From an uncultured Peptococcaceae bacterium (GTDB lineage Bacteria > Bacillota > Dehalobacteriia > UBA4068 > JAAVYR01): a stretch of DNA of 9,595 nucleotides. Below are positions 1-7,100 of the stretch, piece by piece (the first letter of the stretch is position 1; the number at the start of each line of letters is the position of its first letter). Position numbers and translations under genes: made by a program. The notes beneath the pieces were generated by a model, which saw only the letters and a list, made by a program, of their open reading frames with translations, was not told the origin of the DNA and ran no database searches. The stretch covers positions 1-9,595 of the forward strand of contig CATIYQ010000137.1 in assembly GCA_949739465.1 (NCBI GenBank). Reading direction: 5' to 3'.

Positions 1-870
1 AAAGCGGAAATTTTTGCTCGTCGGGACGGCATTTTTGCAGGTATCGGAGAGGTGAAAAATCTATTGCAAGGAAAACCTGGCATCGAGCTGTGGGCGTTAC
101 CGGAAGGCGCGGAATTTCACAATAAAGAAGTGGTAGCGACTATTTCCGGTCCTTACAGCAGTTTCGGGTTAATGGAAACGGTGATTCTGGGTATGCTTGC
201 TTCTTCTTGCGGCTGGGCGACAGCGACAAAAGAAATCAAAGAAGCGGCAGGCGACCACACCATTACTTGTTTCGGGGCAAGACATGTCCACCCTGCTGTG
301 GCTCCCGTTATGGAGCGGGCGGCTCTTGTGGGCGGAGCAGACGGCGCCAGCTGCATTTTAGGAGCGAAACTTATGGGCAGAGAACCCCAAGGTACAGCGC
401 CTCATGCGTTGATGCTTATTGTAGGCGATACGGTAGAGGCTGCTCTTGCTTATCATAAGGTGATGCCCGACGGCGCGCTGCGGCTCGTATTGGTAGATAC
501 CTTCAAAGATGAAGGGGAAGAATCTCTGCGGGTAGCGGAAGCCTTAGGCGACAGCTTAGACGGTATCCGTCTGGATACGCCGGGAGAACGAGGTGGCGTC
601 ACTGTTGAGCTGGTAAAAGAAATGCGGGCGAGACTGGATATTGCAGGTTATGAAAAAGTGAAAATTTTTGTTTCCGGGGGATTGACGCCGGAACGGGTGC
701 GTATCTTAAAGGATGCAGGAGTAGATTCCTTCGGGGTGGGCAGCTATATTTCCGGTGCGTCCGCCATTGATATGACCATGGATATTAAAGAAGTAGACGG
801 CAAGCCTGTGGCGAAAAGAGGTCGTATTCCGGGCATTCGTGCTAACGACCGTTTGGTAAAATTGCTGTAA
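1..870 (+). CDS. pncB: Nicotinate phosphoribosyltransferase, C-terminal part (5' end outside window)
   Basis: The reading frame is open from base 1 with family-like sequence (FARRDGIFAGIGE), so the GTG at 52 is an internal valine, not the start; 289 residues are visible. The family makes nicotinate mononucleotide from nicotinate and PRPP in the cytoplasm, the entry step of NAD salvage. Recognisable segments are ISGPYSSFGLMET, the His-containing FGARHVHP (271-294), ERAALVGGADGASC, the VDTFKDEGEE loop, the GERGGVTVELVKEMR stretch and the C-terminal phosphate-binding-like IFVSGGLTPERV and DSFGVGSYIS. The shorter clostridial/archaeal-type family is from memory about 340-390 residues, so perhaps 50-100 residues lie upstream. 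The next gene starts about 25 bases after the stop with no terminator between, so the two may be co-transcribed. The call rests on motif recognition; exact sub-family is not proven. A quinolinate phosphoribosyltransferase is less likely given the FGARHVHP and GERGGVT segments. Confidence 0.9.
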   Translation, partial: KAEIFARRDGIFAGIGEVKNLLQGKPGIELWALPEGAEFHNKEVVATISGPYSSFGLMETVILGMLASSCGWATATKEIKEAAGDHTITCFGARHVHPAVAPVMERAALVGGADGASCILGAKLMGREPQGTAPHALMLIVGDTVEAALAYHKVMPDGALRLVLVDTFKDEGEESLRVAEALGDSLDGIRLDTPGERGGVTVELVKEMRARLDIAGYEKVKIFVSGGLTPERVRILKDAGVDSFGVGSYISGASAIDMTMDIKEVDGKPVAKRGRIPGIRANDRLVKLL

Positions 871-895
871 ATTGCTTTCAAAAGAGAAACATGAA

Positions 896-2602
896 ATGAT
901 GACGATGAAAAACATGGAAAAAAGAGACCTAACCGGCAGTGAAATTATGCAGTATAGCAAAAGCGCCGAGGAGAAAGTGCGTCAAAAAGCCTTCTTCCGA
1001 CGGAAACGAAACGGCTATCTTTTGTTAATTGCAATGTTGCTGTTAGTGGTGTTCGTATTTGTATCGGGCGGTTTTTCTACTGGTGATGAGGAGATTCCTC
1101 TGGATAAGGAACTGGTGGTGCAGGTATCCGGGGCTGTGCAGGATATCGACCCTGCCTATGTCCAGTCTAATGAGGAGATTACTATTTCTCGGCTGGTTTT
1201 CCAGGGGTTAGTGGCATATGACGCCCAGGGGGTTCTCTCTCCGGCGTTGGCAGAGAAATGGGAAACCAGTCCTGACGGCAGAACGATTACCTTTTATCTG
1301 AAGGATAATGTCTACTTTCATAATGGTCGTAATGTGACAGCAGGCGACTGTAAGTTTACCTGGGAACGGTCTTTGCGGGTGTCGGCGCCAACCGCCTATA
1401 TTTTTGAGAATATTGTAGGCGCGGAAGATGTGCTGGCAGATAGAAGCAAAGAGTTAAGCGGTATAGAAGTAGTGGATGATTATACCTTGCGGATACAGCT
1501 GAAAGAACCGCAGCCTGATTTTATCACTTTATTGGCACAGCCTGCCGCTGCTGTATTAGATCGTTTTGAACTGGTAGAACAGGGTACCAGCTTTGCCCGA
1601 CCGGGCGGAAATCCGCCCAGTGGTATCGGTCCCTTCCGGTTAGTGGAGTGGCGTCATGGAGAGCAGATGGTTTTAGGGGTGAACGACCGTTATTGGGGAG
1701 AGAAACCTTGGCTGGAGCGGATTAAGTTTGTCTTAAATCTATCTGCAAAGGATACGTTTATCGCTTTTGACGCAGGAGAAGTTGACATTGTTCTGGATTT
1801 CCTGCCGCGGGACGCCGCTGATTGGTGGGGAAAACCGGAGCAGTTAAATTGGTATACAGAGCCGGTTCGATTAGCTCATTTTGTGGCAATCAACGACCAA
1901 AAGCCGCCCTTTAACAATGTTGCTTTGCGAAAGAGCATAATGACGGCAATCAATGCCGACCGAGCGTTGGTTGCGGGCAGAGATAATCAAGGCGCAGTGC
2001 TTACCGGTTTGTTTACGGATTATTGGAGAACGCTGAGTCATGATGCTGAATCCCAAAGCAATCCTGGCGATTTAGAAGAAGCAAAAGCAATATTGGCGGA
2101 GAATGGTATGGCAGACGGACAGGGTGTGCCACCCATTACCTTGTATTGCCCCGATAGGTTGGGAGATAAAGCCATTGCCCAAAGTATCCAAGAAGATTTA
2201 ACCCAACTGGGACTTGCGGTAACGGTGACGCCTATGTCTTATAAAGACTTGCGGCTCGCCATTCGTCAGGGAGAGGTGGCGTTTTATACCATGCAATTTG
2301 CCGATAAAGGTGGCGGCATTGATACCTTTTTCTATGAAATCGTTGATGGACGGTATCAAAAAGTGGTTAACAGCAGTAGCATGGATGGTCTTTTGCGGCA
2401 AGGATATCTGGCGGAGACCGGTCGCAAGTATGAGTTATTTTCTCAGATTGAAGAAAATTTGACGGCGAATCATAGCTTGAAATTTCTCTATACGGTGCAG
2501 ACGTCTGTTCTTTGCAATGAGAAGTGGCAGGGCGTTATGGTGACCAATGGCGGAAATCTTATCTTAGAGCAAATACAAGAAAAAGCCGATGTGATTCACT
2601 AA
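896..2602 (+). CDS. ABC transporter substrate-binding protein, family 5 (oligopeptide/dipeptide type), membrane-anchored
   Basis: Extracytoplasmic solute-binding protein of the OppA/DppA (SBP_bac_5) class, which captures peptides or similar solutes for an ABC importer. The signature follows the anchor: a DIDPAYVQSNEE segment, then LVFQGLVAYD, LSPALAEKWETSPDGRTITF, LKDNVYFHNGRNVTAGD and FTWERSL, all typical of this fold; about 568 residues fits the family. The N-terminus is odd: about 40 charged residues, RRKR, then a hydrophobic stretch (GYLLLIAMLLLVVFVFV) with no lipobox cysteine, so it probably stays as a signal anchor. The start is uncertain. The frame opens at a TTG at 872 with no Shine-Dalgarno; ATG codons at 896, 899, 905 and 914 follow, and I chose 896, with a weak AAAGAG at 881-886. 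No permease or ATPase genes are in the window and a terminator follows directly, so this is an orphan binding protein. The substrate cannot be told from sequence. Confidence 0.88.
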   Translation: MMTMKNMEKRDLTGSEIMQYSKSAEEKVRQKAFFRRKRNGYLLLIAMLLLVVFVFVSGGFSTGDEEIPLDKELVVQVSGAVQDIDPAYVQSNEEITISRLVFQGLVAYDAQGVLSPALAEKWETSPDGRTITFYLKDNVYFHNGRNVTAGDCKFTWERSLRVSAPTAYIFENIVGAEDVLADRSKELSGIEVVDDYTLRIQLKEPQPDFITLLAQPAAAVLDRFELVEQGTSFARPGGNPPSGIGPFRLVEWRHGEQMVLGVNDRYWGEKPWLERIKFVLNLSAKDTFIAFDAGEVDIVLDFLPRDAADWWGKPEQLNWYTEPVRLAHFVAINDQKPPFNNVALRKSIMTAINADRALVAGRDNQGAVLTGLFTDYWRTLSHDAESQSNPGDLEEAKAILAENGMADGQGVPPITLYCPDRLGDKAIAQSIQEDLTQLGLAVTVTPMSYKDLRLAIRQGEVAFYTMQFADKGGGIDTFFYEIVDGRYQKVVNSSSMDGLLRQGYLAETGRKYELFSQIEENLTANHSLKFLYTVQTSVLCNEKWQGVMVTNGGNLILEQIQEKADVIH

Positions 2603-2618
2603 AAGAGCCAAAAGCAAT

Positions 2619-2662
2619 AAAAAAGAAAGCAGAAAATTTTTATGATTTGCTGCTTTCTTTTT
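2619..2662 (+). terminator. Rho-independent terminator after the substrate-binding protein gene
   Basis: GAAAGCAG (2625-2632) pairs with CTGCTTTC (2650-2657) across a 17-base AT-rich loop. Flanking A and T runs extend the stem, and a T tract (2658-2662) follows. It lies 17 bases after the stop codon and just before the tRNA promoter, so it insulates the two units. Confidence 0.85.
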
Positions 2663-2664
2663 AC

Positions 2665-2693
2665 TTGCAGAAGGAGATATCTTGTGCTATAAT
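2665..2693 (+). promoter_or_regulatory. Promoter of tRNA-Leu, extended -10 type
   Basis: A perfect TATAAT (2688-2693) is preceded by TGC (2685-2687), giving an extended -10 TGnTATAAT. A weak -35 TTGCAG (2665-2670) lies at the ideal 17-base spacing. The predicted start is near 2700, leaving a leader of about 38 bases for 5' processing before the mature tRNA. Confidence 0.8.
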
Positions 2694-2738
2694 AAGCAAT
2701 GTTCTGAAGAAAATTTTTCGGAATAGAGAATCTTATAT

Positions 2739-2823
2739 GCGAGCATGCTGGAACTGGCAGACAGGTACGTTTGAGGGGCGTATGTCGTATGGCGTGCGGG
2801 TTCAAGTCCCGCTGCTCGCACCA
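2739..2823 (+). tRNA. tRNA-Leu, anticodon GAG
   Basis: Complete class II tRNA cloverleaf, 85 bases including an encoded CCA. The acceptor stem GCGAGCA (2739-2745) pairs fully with TGCTCGC (2813-2819), followed by discriminator A2820 and CCA (2821-2823). The D stem CTG/CAG (2748-2750 with 2762-2764) closes a GG-containing loop. The anticodon stem TACGT/GCGTA (2766-2770 with 2778-2782, one G-U pair) holds loop TTGAGGG with anticodon GAG at 2773-2775, which reads CUC and CUU. The long variable arm has a small GTC/GGC stem. The T arm is GCGGG-TTCAAGT-CCCGC (2796-2812). A 9-base loop register without the T-G pair is possible but would not give a standard anticodon arm. The long variable arm fits Leu or Ser; A at the discriminator and GAG fix it as Leu. 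It is a single-gene unit with its own promoter and terminator. Confidence 0.96.
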
Positions 2824-2826
2824 TTC

Positions 2827-2859
2827 AAAAAAGAATCGTCAAATTGACGATTCTTTTTT
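2827..2859. terminator. Bidirectional intrinsic terminator between tRNA-Leu and the methyltransferase gene
   Basis: Perfect inverted repeat: 16 bases starting AAAAAAGAATCG (2827-2842) pair with 2844-2859, ending GATTCTTTTTT, around one central base. On the plus strand the stem ends in a T6 run just after the tRNA; on the minus strand the A6 run at 2827-2832 becomes the U tract, 18 bases past the methyltransferase stop. It therefore should stop both convergent transcripts. Confidence 0.92.
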
Positions 2860-2877
2860 ATTTGTATTTTTGTAGGA

Positions 2878-3699
2878 TTAGATTGCCTTTTGGTACGTTG
2901 GTTCTGTGGCGGTCTTACTGCAATCTTCTACTTTGCGGGCTTTTATAAAAATGCTGGGGGCGGGGTGGAGTTTGGCTAAGGGCTTTTGCAGAAATTTTTC
3001 TAATCCGGCAAGGAAGCGGTAGCCAAATACCTTTTTTAGGAAACCGTTGCGGAAAAGCGAAACGCACAGTTCTTCTTCGATAACAAAGCCGTTTTCTTGA
3101 AGCATATCTCTGATGTAGGCGGGATGAAAGTTATAGAAAATGCCGTTCCCCCTTCTGCTGGGTTGATAGTCGAAAGGTTGAATATTGGGGCGTCTGAAAA
3201 GATAGCGGCAGATTTCCAAGATATTTTTCTTATTGGCGTATTCGAAGATAAATGCGCCGCCTTGAGGTAACACAGCGTTTACCTGACGAAAGAAGCAGGA
3301 AACGTCCTCTACATGGTGCATAACGCGAACACAAACAGCGTTATCAAAGACTTGTCCCAGCTGGTCTAAGTCATATAGATTTAATGTTTGGCATTCTACT
3401 TGCTGAAAGCCTGTTTCTTCCACATATTGTTTTGCCTGGGCAACCAGTTTTTCTGTGCAATCGGTGAATAACACATGGCTGCATTTTGGCGCATACTCAT
3501 TAATCAGTCGACCGAAGCCGCCGCCAATCTCAATGCAGTCGCCACGCATATCTTTGGTCAAGCGTCTCATGGCAATGCGTTCTACGGCGTCTTCATAGGT
3601 GCGGTTATGCTCGTCCCAGAATTTATGATAGTCTACATTATTATAGTCGAAAACCTCGTGGTTTTGTTTGTGATTTGGTTGATTTTTTGTAATATCCAT
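2878..3699 (-). CDS. Class I SAM-dependent methyltransferase, substrate unknown
   Basis: A 273-residue protein with a Rossmann-type methyltransferase core. Motif I is GDCIEIGGGFGRL (53-65), the SAM-binding glycine loop. The acidic ribose-binding residue is D80 in VLFTDCTEK. A post-motif segment CVRVMHHVEDV (123-133) and the strand GGAFIFEYANKK (147-158) follow the Methyltransf_11/25 order. The tail (about 160-273) has hydrophobic and basic segments and would hold any substrate-specific elements; it gives no clue I recognise. There is no signal peptide, so it should be cytoplasmic. The start ATG (3697-3699) has a good AAGGAG (3709-3714 on the plus strand) nine bases upstream. It is a single gene, convergent with tRNA-Leu and divergent from the SLH gene. 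Small-molecule, lipid/quinone or glycan methylation are all possible; no specific role can be assigned. Confidence 0.88.
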   Translation of the reverse strand: MDITKNQPNHKQNHEVFDYNNVDYHKFWDEHNRTYEDAVERIAMRRLTKDMRGDCIEIGGGFGRLINEYAPKCSHVLFTDCTEKLVAQAKQYVEETGFQQVECQTLNLYDLDQLGQVFDNAVCVRVMHHVEDVSCFFRQVNAVLPQGGAFIFEYANKKNILEICRYLFRRPNIQPFDYQPSRRGNGIFYNFHPAYIRDMLQENGFVIEEELCVSLFRNGFLKKVFGYRFLAGLEKFLQKPLAKLHPAPSIFIKARKVEDCSKTATEPTYQKAI

Positions 3700-3966
3700 G
3701 GTCCTTTGCTCCTTTTGGCGATTTAGTTCTCTTTGATGAATAAGAGCGTTTCATTTATCATTCGGTTTATTTTTTTGTCTGAAATCAGTATATCTTGTGG
3801 GACTTTCTCGAATGTAAACGAAATCTTAAGGATTGCTTGTCAATTTGTTAATCCTTTATGAATCCCTTATAGCTTCACATCAAATTTACGTCGTTTGACG
3901 CTCAGATAAACTTCTGTACGGTGCTTACCTCTTTTGCTTTTTGAGCCATAATTTTACCAAAGGCAG
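3700..3966. other. Divergent intergenic region, methyltransferase side
   Basis: No gene is visible here. It must hold the promoter of the minus-strand methyltransferase. A possible -10 TATACT (reverse complement of 3787-3792) lies about 90 bases upstream of the start codon, but no convincing -35 is placed correctly. A 7-base inverted repeat AAGGATT/AATCCTT (3828-3834 and 3850-3856) is the only other structure noted, with a further related AATCCCTTA at 3861-3869; its role is unknown. Confidence 0.4.
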
Positions 3967-3995
3967 TTGACAAAACGATATTTGTGATGTATTGT
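3967..3995 (+). promoter_or_regulatory. Promoter of the SLH surface-protein gene
   Basis: A consensus -35 TTGACA (3967-3972) is followed by a 17-base spacer and -10 TATTGT (3990-3995, 4 of 6 matches). The predicted start is near 4002, giving a leader of about 116 bases. The start point falls within the first of the two palindromic operator copies. Confidence 0.7.
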
Positions 3996-4000
3996 AATGT

Positions 4001-4018
4001 AGTTAGCGGAGACTAACT
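4001..4018. promoter_or_regulatory. Palindromic operator, copy 1, over the predicted transcription start
   Basis: AGTTAGCGGAGACTAACT is an 18-base inverted repeat with arms AGTTAG/CTAACT; one more T-A pair (4000, 4019) extends it. It differs from copy 2 only in the four central bases 4007-4010. Its place over +1 suits a repressor that blocks initiation. The regulator is not in the window. The TTAG..CTAA half-sites loosely recall DtxR-type metal-regulator boxes but the spacing differs, so I do not assign one. Confidence 0.6.
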
Positions 4019-4029
4019 AGATTTATTGC

Positions 4030-4049
4030 AGAAAGGCTCCGCCTTTTTT
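4030..4049 (+). terminator. Small terminator-like hairpin in the leader of the SLH gene (possible attenuator)
   Basis: AAAGGC (4032-4037) pairs with GCCTTT (4041-4046) around a TCC loop. A-T and G-T pairs can extend the stem, and a T run to 4049 follows. It lies about 30 bases after the predicted start and about 70 bases before the start codon, so if active it would end transcripts early. CTCCGC (4037-4042), its loop and 3' arm, is complementary to GCGGAG (4006-4011) upstream. The three-base loop and short stem make it a weak terminator on paper. Confidence 0.5.
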
Positions 4050-4058
4050 GTCTCTTAT

Positions 4059-4076
4059 AGTTAGTCTTGACTAACT
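4059..4076. promoter_or_regulatory. Palindromic operator, copy 2, in the leader of the SLH gene
   Basis: AGTTAGTCTTGACTAACT is a near-perfect palindrome: AGTTAGTC and GACTAACT around TT. It shares 14 of 18 positions with copy 1, and the two centres are 58 bases apart. Two copies of the same size and outer sequence make a protein-binding site likelier than chance. At the RNA level its arms can pair with those of copy 1. Confidence 0.6.
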
Positions 4077-4103
4077 TATTTGTTGAATCAATGTTTAACG
4101 TAT

Positions 4104-4110
4104 AAGGAGG
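4104..4110 (+). promoter_or_regulatory. Ribosome binding site fixing the TTG start of the SLH gene
   Basis: AAGGAGG, a full Shine-Dalgarno match, ends seven bases before the TTG at 4118. The first ATG codons in this frame lie inside the signal-peptide coding region, so the TTG is strongly supported as the true start. Confidence 0.9.
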
Positions 4111-4117
4111 TATCATT

Positions 4118-7100
4118 TTGTTTAGAAAGACGCTTAGCCTGCTCTTGTCCATAGCTATGCTTATGACTATGGTGCCAATCCCCGTCCAAGCGGCTGGGAA
4201 TGGATTTACCGCTGTTTCTATTACTGATGAAATAGTAACGCCGGAGACTTCTACACTGACCGTAAATATTACGAATCTGCCGTCCAGTGGCATTTTCCGC
4301 ATTGTTATGATGGATAACAGCGAAACATTCGACAGTGATAAGCTGAACAACTACACTTCATTGTATTTTGCGGTGTTATCCAATTTGCAAGAGGGTAATA
4401 ATACGCTGACCCTTGCGACTGCGCCTATGGCAGGAAAAAAGCTCGTTGCGGTAGTTCGTGATACTACTGCAACCATGACGGACTATCCTTCCGAGCCGAT
4501 TGTTGTTTCTGAAACCCCGTCTATTATTTCAATTGCCACTCAAGAAATTACAGCGGAAACAACTGAACTGACATTGAATTTCATAAGGGTACCTGCCTAT
4601 GGTATGGTAAAGGTTATTGAGCTTTCTGAAAATGAAGTTTACGACGAAAGCAAACTGAATAGCTACAACGCTATTTACACAGCTTATTTTTATTCTGCAA
4701 ATCTGAATGTAGGAGAGAATAACGTATTGCTTACCAATTCTCCTACTCCGGGCAAGGTAATCTATGCCGTCGCTCGCGACAGTGAGGTCAGTCCTACAAG
4801 GGACTATATTTCTGCCGGAATTATTGTAGCGGGAGAGGAACCGCCCAAGAAGACTTATGAGCAGATTCTTGCGAATTGCTCTGTGCAAATCCTTGATAAC
4901 GGCGCCGTGCGCACTGAATCATTTAAGCAGGAAAACACCACGGTTGGGTATTCTGCCGTTTTGGATAATGATGTACTCAGCTGCCATCTTCAATTCTTTG
5001 CTTATCCCGGCAATGCTGCTTTTGACCCCGATTCTAACATCGTTAAGCGGCTTGGCGGCTGTGATATTACGGGCACAGACGCTAAGGGTACAATGGCGAT
5101 AGATCTAACCGATGTTCCGGTGGGTTATCGCGTAGTAGCCGCTCTGTATGTCAAACTGGCAGACGATTATTACCGTACCGTGCCTTCTAATCAGCGCCTT
5201 GAGGTGGTGGATGCCAATGGTCAGGGTTTTCAAGATTATGTTTATCCCGATGCTTCTATCGTAGAAACGGCGATATCCTCTGATATGACAAGCCTACACA
5301 TCTCGCTGACAGGAGATGAGCGAATATTTGCAGCTGCCAAAGCCGGCACAGTATCTATTAAAGTTGCGGTGGGTCAGTATCCTGCCGATGCAAATTTCGA
5401 TTTTGAAGGGGAACACCAGATTTCCCTCGTGAGCAATTTGGACGCAACAGAGCCTTTTGTAAATAAAGAGGTTCAGCTTATCCAAGCGCTTAAGCCTGGT
5501 TATCGTGTCAGAGCCGTTGTCTACTGGAGTCAGAACACCGATTTGATATTACCAAAAGGCAACGATTATGAATCGGTCTTCAACCGTCCTGATGATTCGG
5601 TCATTGTAACACAGGCGGAGGAAACGGATTTTATCATCAGCTTTTCCAACAGCATTTATACAAATGACGCAAACCTCACCTTCCATGTGGCTGCAAAAGA
5701 AGGCATGGAAAATACCATCCTGAACATTGTAGGTCTTTGTAAGGTGGATAATAATGGCAATACCGATATTACAAATAGCAACTCCTATGTTGTCAGGGCA
5801 TTCGGCAAAACAGCAGGAGATATTACGCTTGAAAATATCTCAGGTCTCGTCGCCGGAGACAATTTGCGCTTTGTGATTCGTTACTTTGATGCAACCAATG
5901 AAATGCGCACTGTTGAAAGCAAAACCTTTACGGTTTTGGCGCCGACAACGCCTGCGGAGGCAACTGTTGCCATCACAAGCGAAGCTCTCACAGTGGACAG
6001 TACCGATATTTCCATTTCCGCGCAGTTTGACAATACGGCGCTTCTAACGATTTATACATATTCCGATGAGTCCTTTGATCCGGCAAAGCTGACGCAGGAT
6101 GAGCGCAGCAATTATGCCGCAATAAAATTTCTTGCCAATTCACCTGCCTCCACGACTGTAAACTTTACAGATAACACGATGTTGCGGGAGGGTGATAAGC
6201 TCATCGCTGTTTTGTGGACTAACCTTTCCGGTGATATGCTGGCAAAATCGGAGCCAATTACTATTGCTGCTGCAGCGCCCAAAAGCCAGCCCGTAGCGTA
6301 CATCCGCAACTCTGATAAACTTACTGCTGGACAGACCAGCGTTGTCTTGACTACCGGCTATGACAGCCGCTGCTCAGATGTTACTTATACGCTCTACCAG
6401 TTTGACGGCGACGCATTGGACAAATCAACGGCAACGGTGGTTATATCCGGAAGACCCTCAAATAACACATATGATACCTACTATGTAAGTCCCGGCAGGT
6501 TGACTGCAGGGAGTAAACTTCAGCTCTCCGTGGTTGCTGACGGCGTAGAAGCGCTGTCCAATGTGGTGACGGTATTGCCTGCTCCTGACTGGGGGACACC
6601 CTATGCAGCTTTCAATGTCAGCGCAGTGAAAAGCGATGATAAGTCTGTTTCCATTAAAGTGGATTATTCAGATGAGTATTTAAAAATGGATGGATTTTAC
6701 TGTGATGTGACTTTGTATACTTTCTCTGCCGCATATACTGATCAGGAGTTTGCAGAAAATGAGTTATGGGAACAATTCTCTGTCGTAAAGAGCGTGGGTA
6801 AACTTAATTCTACCTACAATGAACAGACTCGAGGAGAGTTGACAATCCCCCTCTATGAAAGCGCAACATTGACTCCTGGAGATAGATTGATTATCAAAGT
6901 TCGTCTTCCCCATACTGAGTGGGAAGGTGAAGAGGTAGACTACATTTCCTCCTCCGTTCCTATTCTTAGTAATAGCGAAATCGTAAAAGGTCCTGTGGTT
7001 CTCCTATATAACTTGGAAGAAAACAAATCTCTAGGTAGCCGTCTGCGTGAAGTTTTGGCAGAGCTGGGCGTTTCTGCAGTAGATGTTACAAACGACCAGT

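Noticed and set aside
52..54. GTG at 52 as the start of the nicotinate phosphoribosyltransferase
   Set aside because: The frame is open back to base 1 with family-like residues, and the protein would lack its N-terminal region. The gene is cut by the window edge.
872..895. TTG at 872 as the start of the substrate-binding protein
   Set aside because: It lies directly after the upstream stop with no Shine-Dalgarno. The ATG codons from 896 onward are likelier, though none has a strong site.
2524..2847. Plus-strand reading frame spanning the end of the substrate-binding gene and the tRNA
   Set aside because: It runs through a terminator, a promoter and the whole tRNA gene, has no ribosome binding site, and its protein sequence is compositionally unlike a real gene.
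2878..3699. Assigning the methyltransferase to menaquinone or ubiquinone synthesis (UbiE/UbiG)
   Set aside because: Only general SAM-binding motifs are visible and no pathway genes are adjacent, so the substrate is left open.
2739..4117. tRNA-Leu as an attachment site of an integrated element carrying the methyltransferase and SLH gene
   Set aside because: I found no second copy of the tRNA 3' end downstream and no integrase or mobility gene in the window.
4001..4117. A riboswitch or T-box in the leader of the SLH gene
   Set aside because: The leader is only about 116 bases and lacks T-box or known riboswitch core motifs. The simple palindromes fit operators or a small attenuator better.
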